Assembly (NCBI RefSeq): GCF_017875275.1 | Contig: NZ_JAGGML010000001.1 | Coordinates: 186,001 to 250,000 of the forward strand | DNA length: 64,000 nt | DNA from: Xanthobacter flavus | GTDB taxonomy: Bacteria; Pseudomonadota; Alphaproteobacteria; Rhizobiales; Xanthobacteraceae | Direction: 5' to 3' | In this document: positions 30,247 through 38,510 of the stretch, piece after piece | How positions within the stretch are numbered: position 1 is the first letter of the stretch | Layout: every line of letters starts with the position of its first letter | Notes under the pieces: model-generated | The model's input: only the letters and a program-made list of their open reading frames with translations | What the model was told of the DNA's origin: nothing | Database searches by the model: none | Translations under genes and position numbers: made by a program

Positions 30247-30507
30247 ATGAAGATTTATGTCGTTGCTCTTAGTTTCATCCTCCCTCCGCTTACGGCTTTC
30301 GCAGAGCCGTATCCGTCGACGCTCGGCGTGGAGGAGCAAGAGCGACATGAATTCCTTGACGTGCAGCAGGAAAGTTATCCCGGCGGCCGTCTTTCTGGGA
30401 CAACGAGCGGCTCGCCTAAGGTGCAGATGAGCCGCCCTCAGGCGCCTACCCCAGGGACCTTCATTCCCTCGCCCTCGCCGTGGCTTAACGATCGCGCGGT
30501 GCGCTAA
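30247..30507 (+). CDS. Small exported protein with RHEFLDVQ motif
   Basis: An 86-residue product: signal peptide VVALSFILPPLTAFA, then the motif QERHEFLDVQQESYPGGR and a Pro/Ser tail ending WLNDRAVR. GAGG precedes the ATG, and the leader GAGGTTAAATCATGAA closely resembles that of the gene at 30587. It shares the RH-(D/E)-F-x-DVQ core with the protein at 29585-29830. Function unknown. A strong hairpin follows the stop. Confidence 0.58.
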   Translation: MKIYVVALSFILPPLTAFAEPYPSTLGVEEQERHEFLDVQQESYPGGRLSGTTSGSPKVQMSRPQAPTPGTFIPSPSPWLNDRAVR

Positions 30508-30524
30508 GCCGAGTCATTAAGAAG

Positions 30525-30552
30525 GAAGAGGGACGAATATTCGCCCCTCTTC
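30525..30552 (+). terminator. Hairpin between small exported-protein genes
   Basis: GAAGAGGG (30525-30532) pairs with CCCTCTTC (30545-30552), enclosing a second self-complementary block CGAATATTCG with one A-C mismatch between. The stem is stable and lies 18 bases after a stop codon, but the following bases (ATCCATTTAAATT) are only mildly T-rich, so it may terminate, attenuate or protect the message. Confidence 0.5.
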
Positions 30553-30586
30553 ATCCATTTAAATTCCAATTTTTGGAGGTAAAATC

Positions 30587-30865
30587 ATGAATAAGGCGAT
30601 TTTTACAGCGTGCATTTGCATCGCGTTAAATAGCATTTGCATCGGAGCGGCTTTCGCCGCGGGCACGCAATTCACCCCATTTTATCTGCCTGCGCAAACT
30701 TCACAAACGTCGGCAATAGGCTGTGAACATTCAAATGTCGGAGAGCATAAATTGTTTTGTGCAAAGAATAAATCTTCATGTTACGACAAAAATAGGTCTT
30801 TCAGGCCGCACGAGCTTACTCATTGCAAAATTCAATATGATCAATGCATGCGAGCTTGGGACTAA
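30587..30865 (+). CDS. Small exported protein with six cysteines, AT-rich gene
   Basis: GGAGG precedes ATG 30587. The 92-residue product has a signal peptide (ALNSICIGAAFAA), then IGCEHSNVGEHKLFCAKNK, SSCYDKN and HCKIQYDQCMRAWD, five Cys in the mature part of about 68 residues, suggestive of disulfides or metal binding. The gene is much richer in A+T than the surrounding pumps, which indicates separate origin. The next gene begins five bases after the stop. No family recognised. Confidence 0.55.
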   Translation: MNKAIFTACICIALNSICIGAAFAAGTQFTPFYLPAQTSQTSAIGCEHSNVGEHKLFCAKNKSSCYDKNRSFRPHELTHCKIQYDQCMRAWD

Positions 30866-30869
30866 CGCA

Positions 30870-31379
30870 ATGATACAAATAGTGAAAGAAAAATTATCTA
30901 TATGTGCATTTGTCGCATGTATTTATATGTTATGCATCGATATCAGATTCGCTAATGGAAACGAAATATTGGAAACAATATTGACTAGATCTTTTTTTAT
31001 ACAGAATATTACAATATATTGCTCTCAGTTTATACCAGATGTAACCGAGAGGTCGTCAGGAAAATATGGTGATATATCTCGATTGACCTATCATATACGC
31101 CAAGAGGTGGTTGGTGAGTTGCCCGCTGACCAATCGATCTTTGTAGTCCGCCGTTCAGCTGACATGGCGCGAGCGGGTGCGCTGCAGGCAATTCGGCAAC
31201 TTTATGAATTCGACCGAGATCGTGAGCAAGCACGTATCGTAGAGTGGTGCGAACAGTCCGCGGCAGTCGAGATTGCCGAATACGTCCGCGACCATGATGG
31301 AAGACACGATGAATTCGTTGCAATCATTGCTGCAGCCAAGAAGGGCGGCGATAGATCCAAGTCAGAATTAAAACCCTAA
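30870..31379 (+). CDS. Exported protein of unknown function
   Basis: From ATG 30870 the protein has 169 residues; a longer upstream frame overlaps the preceding gene and is rejected. A signal sequence (LSICAFVACIYMLCIDIRFA) is followed by a helical domain with QSIFVVRRSADMARAGALQA, IRQLYEFDRDREQARIVEWC and EIAEYVRDHDG. Two mature cysteines (IYCSQF and EWCEQS) could form a disulfide. The 5' half is AT-rich, the 3' half GC-rich. Not assigned to a family. Confidence 0.55.
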   Translation: MIQIVKEKLSICAFVACIYMLCIDIRFANGNEILETILTRSFFIQNITIYCSQFIPDVTERSSGKYGDISRLTYHIRQEVVGELPADQSIFVVRRSADMARAGALQAIRQLYEFDRDREQARIVEWCEQSAAVEIAEYVRDHDGRHDEFVAIIAAAKKGGDRSKSELKP

Positions 31380-31440
31380 GGTGTCTTTATTGTCAGATGT
31401 CGGGTTGGGCGATGCTGGTGAATCTGGGGAGCTTACAAAG

Positions 31441-31923
31441 ATGATCGAGAAGCTTCGACTGGACATTCCAATCCTTCTGCCAAACGTGCCCGACGCTGTA
31501 GACTCCTGTGTGAGTCGGCTCGTTTCGGAGCTTCAGGAGCGCGCGGGCATTGAGTATGTGCACGTCGCTGGCGGCGAGTCGGCGCAGCTCTGCCTCCACT
31601 ATGACCCGACGGTAATCGGCTTACCTCGCATCCGGGAACTTGCCCAAAGCGTTGGCGCGCAGATTACCGAGCGGTTCGGTCACGCGATTTGGCAGGTGGA
31701 AGGGATCACCCATGAACGGCGTGCGCGCACCGTTGCCGAGAAACTGCGTAAGCTTTCCGGGGTATTGGAGGCCGAAGCCAGTGCATCTGGTCTCGTACGC
31801 GTCGAATTCGACCGCGAGGCGGTAACAGAGCAGGAAATCCGAAACGCCCTCGTTCAAATGGGGGCTATCGCCGCGAGGGATGCGGCCGCGCTACGGCTGG
31901 ATAGGCTGCCCTCTCACGCTTGA
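31441..31923 (+). CDS. Stand-alone HMA-like protein preceding a P1B-4 ATPase
   Basis: ATG 31441 has GGGGAG nine bases upstream and gives 160 residues; a GTG at 31381 would add 20. Two tandem ferredoxin-like domains can be outlined: PNVPDAVDSCVSRLVSELQE to about residue 80, and GITHERRARTVAEKLRKLSG to the end with VRVEFDREAVTEQEIRNAL. These look like heavy-metal-associated domains in which the CxxC is reduced to a single Cys or replaced by HERR. The stop is 18 bases before the ATPase gene. It probably acts as a separate metal-binding or regulatory subunit of that pump. Confidence 0.62.
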   Translation: MIEKLRLDIPILLPNVPDAVDSCVSRLVSELQERAGIEYVHVAGGESAQLCLHYDPTVIGLPRIRELAQSVGAQITERFGHAIWQVEGITHERRARTVAEKLRKLSGVLEAEASASGLVRVEFDREAVTEQEIRNALVQMGAIAARDAAALRLDRLPSHA

Positions 31924-31941
31924 TATGATCATCGGTCAGTC

Positions 31942-33945
31942 ATGTTTACGCATGCCAGGTCAGAACATAAGGACGGAAAAGGGGAGCACGATCATGCCCA
32001 TGGCAGGATCCTCGGACCGAACACTGAGCTAATCTTCTCTCTTGCCTGCGGCGCGCTGCTCGTCGTCGGTTTTGCCATCGAGAAGCTATTACCGGCCGCA
32101 CCCGGCTGGCTGCCTATCGTGTGTTTCGTTGGAGCATATTTCTTTGGCGGCTTCTACACGGTCCGCGAAGCGATAGACAATCTGCGCCTGCGCAGGTTCG
32201 AGATCGATACGCTGATGCTGGTAGCGGCTGCGGGCGCGGCTTCGCTTGGCGCATGGGCGGAAGGCGCGCTGCTGCTCTTCCTGTTCAGCCTAGGCCACGC
32301 ATTGGAACACTATGCCATGGGCCGCGCCAAGCAGGCGATCGAGGCCCTGGCCAAGCTCGCTCCACGCACGGCCACGGTGCGCCGCGCTGATGGCACCTTG
32401 GAGGTTCCCGTGGAGGAACTTGTGATCGGCGACGTGGTGCTGGTCCGCCCTAACGAGCGTCTACCTGCCGACGGCTTCCTGGTGAAGGGCTCCTCCGCCA
32501 TCGATCAGGCTCCTGTCACCGGCGAGAGTATCCCGGTGGACAAGCGCCCGGTTGACGACGTTGCTGAGGCACGGGCGCGGCCCGACACGGTTGGCTCTGC
32601 CTCGCGGGTCTTTGCGGGAACAATCAACGGTGCCGGCGCCATTGAGGTGGAGGCGACGCGCTTGTCGAGCGACACGGCGCTGGCAAAGGTCGTGAAAATG
32701 GTGAGCGAGGCGGAAACGCAGAAATCACCGACCCAGCGGTTCACTGAGACGTTCGAACGTATCTTCGTGCCCGTGGTACTGGCGCTCGCGATCCTCCTTC
32801 TGTTCGCCTGGGTGGTGGTGGACGAGCCATTCAGCTCAAGCTTCTATCGCGCCATGGCGGTACTGGTCGCCGCAAGCCCGTGCGCTTTAGCCATCGCTAC
32901 ACCGAGCGCGGTGTTGTCAGGCGTCGCGCGAGCGGCACGTGGCGGCGTGCTGGTGAAGGGCGGCGCGCCACTGGAGAATCTGGGCTCGCTGAGCGCTATC
33001 GCATTCGACAAGACGGGAACGCTGACGGAGGGCAAACCGCGTATCACCGACGTCTTGCCGGCCGACGGGGTTCCGGAACATGAGCTCCTCTCAGTAGCGG
33101 TTGCGGTAGAGGCGCTCAGCGATCACCCGCTAGCCGCCGCAATCGTTCGCGACGGGCGAGCCCGGCTGGGAGGACGAGAAATAGAGGAGGCGACTGAACT
33201 CAAAAGCCTCACCGGGCGAGGCGTGGTCGCTACATTTGCCGGGCAGCCGGTCTGGCTCGGGAAGGCCGAGATGTTTGGGCAAGACGGCATTACCCAGCTG
33301 AATCCAGCTGTGAAGGCGTCGATCGCGAAGCTGCGGGACGCCGGGCGCACTACGATGGCTGTGCGGATTGGTGAGCGAGATCTCGGAGCCATCGGCCTTA
33401 TGGACACTCCGCGGGCTGCCGCTCGCGACGCGCTCAAGCGGCTGCGCGATCTTGGCATCACTCGGATGCTCATGATCTCGGGCGATCACCAGAAGGTGGC
33501 CGACGCCATCGCCAAAGATTTAGGACTAGACGAAGCTTGGGGCGACCTGCTCCCCGAGGACAAAGTTGCGGCGATTCAAAAGCTGAGGAAGGAAGCCAAG
33601 GTTGCGATGGTCGGCGATGGGGTCAATGATGCGCCGGCCATGGCGAACGCCACGGTCGGCATCGCTATGGGAGCCGCGGGTTCCGATGTGGCGCTAGAGA
33701 CCGCAGACGTCGCACTCATGGCGGATGACCTGCGACATTTGCCGTTCGCGGTCGGACTAAGCCGCCGCACGCGCTTCATCATCCTTCAGAACGTGTTCAT
33801 AAGCTTGGGTGTGGTGGCGTTGCTGGTTCCGGCGACGATATTTGGCCTCGGCATCGGCCCGGCCGTGGCGGCGCACGAGGGGTCCACGCTGGTGGTAGTG
33901 TTCAATGCACTACGTTTGCTTGGCTACCGCGATGGGCAGGCATGA
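31942..33945 (+). CDS. P1B-4 type metal-exporting ATPase (CzcP/CtpD-like)
   Basis: This 667-residue P-type ATPase begins with a short His-rich tail (HKDGKGEHDHAHG) and has no N-terminal HMA domain. TGES, DKTGTLTEGKP and GDGVNDAP are intact. The transport site reads SPC (LVAASPCALAIATP) instead of CPC, and the last helix contains HEGSTLVVVFNAL. SPC plus HEG(S/G)T defines the P1B-4 group, which exports Zn, Co, Ni, Cd or Fe. It complements the CPC-type pump at 19924-22173. The separate HMA-like gene directly upstream may supply the missing N-terminal domain. Confidence 0.9.
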   Translation: MFTHARSEHKDGKGEHDHAHGRILGPNTELIFSLACGALLVVGFAIEKLLPAAPGWLPIVCFVGAYFFGGFYTVREAIDNLRLRRFEIDTLMLVAAAGAASLGAWAEGALLLFLFSLGHALEHYAMGRAKQAIEALAKLAPRTATVRRADGTLEVPVEELVIGDVVLVRPNERLPADGFLVKGSSAIDQAPVTGESIPVDKRPVDDVAEARARPDTVGSASRVFAGTINGAGAIEVEATRLSSDTALAKVVKMVSEAETQKSPTQRFTETFERIFVPVVLALAILLLFAWVVVDEPFSSSFYRAMAVLVAASPCALAIATPSAVLSGVARAARGGVLVKGGAPLENLGSLSAIAFDKTGTLTEGKPRITDVLPADGVPEHELLSVAVAVEALSDHPLAAAIVRDGRARLGGREIEEATELKSLTGRGVVATFAGQPVWLGKAEMFGQDGITQLNPAVKASIAKLRDAGRTTMAVRIGERDLGAIGLMDTPRAAARDALKRLRDLGITRMLMISGDHQKVADAIAKDLGLDEAWGDLLPEDKVAAIQKLRKEAKVAMVGDGVNDAPAMANATVGIAMGAAGSDVALETADVALMADDLRHLPFAVGLSRRTRFIILQNVFISLGVVALLVPATIFGLGIGPAVAAHEGSTLVVVFNALRLLGYRDGQA

Positions 33946-34003
33946 CGTGATAGTGAATGTAGAATCGCAACCTATCAAAAACAGCTCGGTGCGGGAATAT
34001 GAC

Positions 34004-34480
34004 ATGAAGAAAACGTCAATTGCAATATTTGCTTGGATTATAATTTGTGTGTCTTTTACAGACTCTGCCTTTTCAGAGGTTGAACAGTCAACTAATTCTA
34101 CTATTTCCGATTTGAGAGGGCAAGCCGTTAGTCATTTGAAGTTTATGTATGGTATGTATTTCGCGATTAGGGGATGTTTAGAAGCATATAATGATCAATC
34201 TGAACCTAATTTCAAGCCGACAGTTACTTTATCCGAGGCGCAGCAGGTTCTGCGTGCGGCGGATGCTGCTGCTAGATCAGTCGGCATCGATGTTGACAAG
34301 GCATGGCTTGAAATGAGCTCCATTGGACAAGCAGCGGGAGAAGCGCTTAAAATTAAGACAGACGATAATTTTAAAAAATGTCAACAAAGTGGAATGTTTT
34401 TCCGCACAGTTACATCTCGCCTTCAGATGACAATTCGTAAATTAGATGGAAATATTCCTATAATAAGAAAGGATTTTTGA
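34004..34480 (+). CDS. AT-rich gene for an exported helical protein
   Basis: From ATG 34004 the product has 158 residues. The signal peptide is SIAIFAWIIICVSFTDSAFS; the mature part is predicted helical (MYGMYFAIRGCLEAYNDQ, LSEAQQVLRAADAAARSVGI) with two cysteines (RGCLEA and KKCQQS). Codon and base use are strongly AT-biased against the ATPase gene just upstream, so it was probably acquired separately. Function unknown. Confidence 0.55.
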   Translation: MKKTSIAIFAWIIICVSFTDSAFSEVEQSTNSTISDLRGQAVSHLKFMYGMYFAIRGCLEAYNDQSEPNFKPTVTLSEAQQVLRAADAAARSVGIDVDKAWLEMSSIGQAAGEALKIKTDDNFKKCQQSGMFFRTVTSRLQMTIRKLDGNIPIIRKDF

Positions 34481-35062
34481 TATGTATAATTCTTCATAAA
34501 TAACATAAATTTATCTGATTTGTTGAAATATATAGCTAATTTTAGTGATAACAAATTCGACTTGGCGCAGCAGATGGCACAAATCACGGTTCCTAAATTT
34601 TCATTCCTATGTCGTTTATATTATCAAAAATTATACTATCAATTTCTATCTAACATTTCATAAGTGTGGCATGAAATTTGAGGCGGGCGATGTGAATCCA
34701 GCTTAATGGTGACAATTCCGTCGCTTGGAATAGCGGAAGAAGGTCGTTGGGCGCGAACAGACAACGAGCTTACTTAGAAGGAGACTTTCATTAGCATGGT
34801 TTGGTCTAAATCATCTATTTTATGAAATGGCCGCGCCCTCTCTCGATCTAATCTCTAATGTCCAAGTTACTGATGGTAAAATATCTCAAAAATATGATGT
34901 ATTATGTAAAAGTTATGCATTAATGTACGTTATAATCCGACGATATAATTTTAATATTTCGCATACTTGCACATAAAATACAAACATTTGATGCGTAATA
35001 TTTGTGATATCATGTAATTCATACTGAATTATATGCCGTTATTGAAATGGAGAACGTTTCCA
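34481..35062. other. AT-rich intergenic stretch, no gene seen
   Basis: Nearly 600 bases of AT-rich DNA between the exported protein gene and the LysR gene. No frame longer than a few codons has both a ribosome site and sensible composition; an ATG at 34797 after AGAAGGAGA opens only an eight-codon frame. The stretch probably contains the LysR promoter and marks the change from metal cargo to transfer region. Confidence 0.5.
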
Positions 35063-36043
35063 ATGTCGAATAACAGTACGGAAATTGAAATCCGCTACCT
35101 CAGGTATTTAATCGCTGCTTCCGAATATGGAAGCTTTCGGAAGGCAGCAGCGGCACTCGGTGTGCAGGAGTCCTCCGTTAGTCGGCGGATCCGGGACATC
35201 GAGGATCAGGTCGGGGCCTCCCTGTTCTTGCGACACCCCGGGGGGATCAACCTGACCATAGCCGGACAACGCTTCCTGCATCGGGTCCGCCATGCGTTGG
35301 ACCACATTCGCGACGCGGCGGCGGAGGTGGCCGCCATTGGTCGTGCCGAGGACGGATACGTCAAAGTGGGACTATTTTCTTCACTTTCATCGGGTTTTTT
35401 GTCGGACTTATTTCGAGAATATGACGCAAAATATGGATCTGTTCATATCGATTTCGTCGACGGCGAAGCACACGATCACATCAACTCCATTCGGAAATTT
35501 CAGCTTGATATTGCTTTTGTCATCGGATTGGGCGATTGGCCGGAATGCGATACAACTTATCTTTGGTCGGAACAGGTTCTTGTGGCATTGCCCGAAGGCC
35601 ATCCGCTTTCCACCGAGGACGCGTTGACATGGCGAGATCTCAGTTCTGAAAAAATTCTTATCCGAGACACTGCGGCTGGGATGAGAATCCAAGACTATGT
35701 CATTCGCAAAATCCGGGAAGTCGAATGCGAGCCCCGTGTCGAGGCTCAGCGGGTTGGGCGATATAAGCTTCTCAATCTCGTCGCGTCCGGCCGCGGAATA
35801 ACGTTGGTCATAGAATCCGAAAATTTGGTCAAGGTCCCCGGCGTTATCTATCGTTCTCTGCGCGGCGAGGTGCTCCAGTTCTATGCTGCATGGTCGCCGA
35901 AAAACGACAATCCCGCGTTTCGGACATTGCTCAGCCTTGCTCGATCGATGGCTCGCTCTTCAGCACCCCAGACGTCATCCCCCGTGCAGGATCTGGATGG
36001 GGTGCTTGCCGAGCCTTCGCGAAAACGCGATCTGTCGCGATGA
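35063..36043 (+). CDS. LysR-family regulator with an atypical C-terminus
   Basis: ATG 35063 follows GGAGAACG and gives 326 residues. The N-terminal helix-turn-helix is typical (LIAASEYGSFRKAAAALGVQ, ESSVSRRIRDIE). The effector domain begins at YVKVGLFSSLSSG and runs to FRTLLSLARSMA, where a LysR protein normally ends. About 30 further residues (Ser/Pro-rich, ending KRDLSR) are encoded antisense to the end of the DUF2274 gene. This suggests that the original stop was lost at an insertion junction. The 5' half is moderately AT-rich. Target genes unknown. Confidence 0.82.
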   Translation: MSNNSTEIEIRYLRYLIAASEYGSFRKAAAALGVQESSVSRRIRDIEDQVGASLFLRHPGGINLTIAGQRFLHRVRHALDHIRDAAAEVAAIGRAEDGYVKVGLFSSLSSGFLSDLFREYDAKYGSVHIDFVDGEAHDHINSIRKFQLDIAFVIGLGDWPECDTTYLWSEQVLVALPEGHPLSTEDALTWRDLSSEKILIRDTAAGMRIQDYVIRKIREVECEPRVEAQRVGRYKLLNLVASGRGITLVIESENLVKVPGVIYRSLRGEVLQFYAAWSPKNDNPAFRTLLSLARSMARSSAPQTSSPVQDLDGVLAEPSRKRDLSR

Positions 36044-36215
36044 AGCGCTCCAGCATGGGCGCGATCAGCCTGACGGGATCGGTGATCGGATTCCCCGTCT
36101 CGCCACCCAGCACCTGCGCATAGGCGACAAGATCGCGGTGCAGCTTCGCTGGCAGTTCCACGGTCACCTTCACCGGCTTGTCGTCGAGGATCTCGCTGAG
36201 CTTCAGCTTCGGCAT
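35931..36215 (-). CDS. DUF2274 protein at the end of the trb operon
   Basis: ATG 36215 is preceded by GGAGGTTGA and lies one base after the trbI stop. The 94-residue product begins PKLKLSEILDDKPVKVTVEL and contains AKLHRDLVAYAQVLGGETGN, a ribbon-helix-helix-like region standard for DUF2274 proteins, which follow trbI in Tn4371-like and rhizobial elements. The last about 15 residues (MTSGVLKSEPSIEQG) look non-homologous and overlap the LysR gene on the other strand. The function is unknown; association with the mating-pair operon is conserved. Confidence 0.82.
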   Translation of the reverse strand: MPKLKLSEILDDKPVKVTVELPAKLHRDLVAYAQVLGGETGNPITDPVRLIAPMLERFIATDRVFAKARQAPHPDPARGMTSGVLKSEPSIEQG

Positions 36216-36216
36216 T

Positions 36217-37461
36217 TCAACCTCCATAGGATTCAAGAACGAGGTCGCGCGTGACGATGATCCGCACCGGGAATCCCGGCCGGATCGTGAGGGTCGGCGC
36301 AATGTTGAGCTGGCGCTGGACGAGCTGCCGGCCGGTCTGGCTGATGCTGTCGGATGCGCCTTCCCGCAAAGCACTCACGAGGTCGCTATCGCTGCCGGAC
36401 GTTCCTGCGCTCGCCCCGACGCTGAGGATGGTCGAGAGCACCGCCGCCTTGAACAGCTCGCCCCAATGGTAGTCGATGCCATCCTCAAGGCCAGCGTAGC
36501 CTTCCGCGTCGGCTCCGGTCTGGCGCTCCAGCACGATGGACCGGCCATTGGGGAAGATCAGGCGGTTCCAGACGAGGAGCACCCGGCGCTGCCCGAAGCC
36601 GACGCCATTGTCATACTGGCCAATGATGCGGGTGCCCTGGGGGATCAGGAGGATCCGCCCGGTCGGGCTATCGTGGACATTCTCGGTCACCTGGGCGGTG
36701 ATCTGGCCCGGCAGGTCCGAGCGGATGCCGGTGATCAGCGCCGCGGGGATGACGGCGCCGGCCTGCAGGATGTTGGCGGAGGCAGGAGCCGCCACGCGGT
36801 CGGGCGACACGGTGCGCCGGTCCACGGCCTGGCTCAGGAAGGCAAGCTGGCGCTCCTGGGCCGTCGGCGTCGCCGCCTGCGGCGCAAGGCCGAGGCTGGT
36901 GAGATCGGCGGCCGGCGCCGCTGACGCTGAAGTGACTCCCGCCTGCTGGGTCACCGCCGGGCTTGCCGACCGGGTATTGGTCTGAGCGAACAGCCGTCCG
37001 GTCCGGGCGTCTTCGCTTTCCCGCTGCTGGCGTTGCTCCTCGGGGCTCAAGGCGGGATTTGGCATGCCTCCCATTGTCGGCACCGTCGGCTGCACTGCCG
37101 TCTGCGCATTGAGGATCGGCCGGCCGAGGTCGCCGGGCAGCGGAGGCCCGAGCTTGGGGATGCCGGTGTAATCCTTGGGTAGGCCGGCGAGCCCGTCCGG
37201 CGTCGCATTGACGTCGGTGGCGTAGAGTTCCTGGCCGTGTCCGTGGTCCTTTCGCGCTTGCAGGGCGTAGATCAGCGCCCCGCCGATCCCAAGGCCGGCA
37301 ACGAGCCCCAGCCCGGCTAATACCTTTCGGGACAGGCGGGTCACCCGCGGCGGTTCCGGCCGCAGCCGCATGGCCGACACAGTCTCCCCCGTCAGTGGCC
37401 GAGCGCCGTCATCACCGCTCAGCTCCGGCCCTGTCTCCTTCCCGGGTTCGATGCCGCTCAT
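36217..37461 (-). CDS. trbI: TrbI, mating-pair formation protein (VirB10-like)
   Basis: A 414-residue protein: cytoplasmic N-terminus, one membrane helix (VLAGLGLVAGLGIGGALIYA), a Pro/Gln-rich periplasmic linker (LSPEEQRQQRESED), and the conserved VirB10/TrbI beta-barrel domain with QITAQVTENVHDSPTGRILL, IPQGTRIIGQYDNGVGFGQR and RPGFPVRIIVTRDLVL. It spans both membranes and forms the outer core of the type IV secretion channel. Its ATG overlaps the trbG stop. Confidence 0.94.
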   Translation of the reverse strand: MSGIEPGKETGPELSGDDGARPLTGETVSAMRLRPEPPRVTRLSRKVLAGLGLVAGLGIGGALIYALQARKDHGHGQELYATDVNATPDGLAGLPKDYTGIPKLGPPLPGDLGRPILNAQTAVQPTVPTMGGMPNPALSPEEQRQQRESEDARTGRLFAQTNTRSASPAVTQQAGVTSASAAPAADLTSLGLAPQAATPTAQERQLAFLSQAVDRRTVSPDRVAAPASANILQAGAVIPAALITGIRSDLPGQITAQVTENVHDSPTGRILLIPQGTRIIGQYDNGVGFGQRRVLLVWNRLIFPNGRSIVLERQTGADAEGYAGLEDGIDYHWGELFKAAVLSTILSVGASAGTSGSDSDLVSALREGASDSISQTGRQLVQRQLNIAPTLTIRPGFPVRIIVTRDLVLESYGG

Positions 37462-38510
37462 AGGACCGGCCTCCCGTCGGTGCGGGAGATGCGCACGCGC
37501 TTCTGGTCCTTGTCGGCGCCGAAGCGCAGCTCGGCGGCTGCGAAGAGCCGGTCCACGATCATATAGGTGCCGCGCACGCGATAGTTCACGAGTTCGGAGG
37601 TGTCGCCTTGCGGCCCGACCACGAACAGCGGCGGCATCTCGCCATGGGCGATCCCGCGGGGAAACTCGATGAAGACCTGCTGCCCATCATCGAAGGCGCG
37701 CAGCGGCCGCCACGGTGCCCGGTCGCCGCTCACCTCGTAGCGGAAGTTCACCTTTGCCAGGTCGATGCCCGTGGCGACGGGCTGCACCGCCTGCGCTTCC
37801 GCGTTCTGGCGCCTGAGGGCGATGAGCTGGTCTTGGGGATATTGCCAGGAGACCGAGGCCATGTAGGTCTTCTCGGTGGAGCGCAGCTCCATGTGGTAGG
37901 TGCGCAAATTGGTGTTGATGACGAGGTTGGTGGTGAGGTCCGGCCGTGTCGGTTTCACCAGGATGTGGACTTGCTTTGCCCCGCCCGCCCCGCTCTCGGT
38001 GTCGCCGATGATCCAGCGCACCGTGTCGCCGGCAGCGACCGGCCCCGTGCCCACCAGTTGCTCGCCGGGTTGCAGGGCGACGTCGGTGATCTGACCGGGC
38101 GAAGCGTAGACCTGATAGAGCGCGCCATCCACGAAGGGATAGACCTGCATGGAGTTGATGAAGCCGTTGCGCACCGGCTGAACGCGCGCGGCAGCATTGG
38201 CCTGGTTCACTCGGGCCGTCGGGTCCGCGGACTCGGGCTCGGCCTTGCCGTCCTTGCCCACCGGCTTCAGCTGGCCGGGCAGCGGCAAGGGCTTCGGCAG
38301 CTCAACGATGCGCACCGGCCCCGGCGGCTCAGCCTTGAAGACGGCGGGCGGGGCATCGTCATATTCGATCTCCGGGGGCTTCTCGAAGGTGGCGCAGCCC
38401 GCCAGGGCCGATGTGCAAAGCAGGAGAAGCGGCAAGCCGGACTTCCGGAAAGACGGAAAGGAGAGGACGCGGAAAGCCGGCCTCCCGGATGTGCGGATGG
38501 CAGGCATCAT
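37458..38510 (-). CDS. trbG: TrbG, mating-pair formation lipoprotein (VirB9-like)
   Basis: The 350-residue protein has a lipoprotein signal with lipobox (LLLLCTSALAGC). The VirB9/CagX domain follows: ALYQVYASPGQITDVALQPG, RTYHMELRSTEKTYMASVSW and the C-terminal YMIVDRLFAAAELRFGADK. It contacts TrbI and the outer membrane in the core complex. Both ends overlap neighbouring genes by four bases. Confidence 0.94.
   Translation of the reverse strand: MMPAIRTSGRPAFRVLSFPSFRKSGLPLLLLCTSALAGCATFEKPPEIEYDDAPPAVFKAEPPGPVRIVELPKPLPLPGQLKPVGKDGKAEPESADPTARVNQANAAARVQPVRNGFINSMQVYPFVDGALYQVYASPGQITDVALQPGEQLVGTGPVAAGDTVRWIIGDTESGAGGAKQVHILVKPTRPDLTTNLVINTNLRTYHMELRSTEKTYMASVSWQYPQDQLIALRRQNAEAQAVQPVATGIDLAKVNFRYEVSGDRAPWRPLRAFDDGQQVFIEFPRGIAHGEMPPLFVVGPQGDTSELVNYRVRGTYMIVDRLFAAAELRFGADKDQKRVRISRTDGRPVL

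Noticed and set aside
34797-34825. ATG after a good ribosome site in the AT-rich gap
   Set aside because: The frame stops after eight codons; no evidence for a leader peptide function.
35931-36043. A separate plus-strand gene made of the Ser/Pro-rich LysR tail
   Set aside because: It is simply the read-through of the LysR frame across the DUF2274 gene in antisense; no start site or domain.
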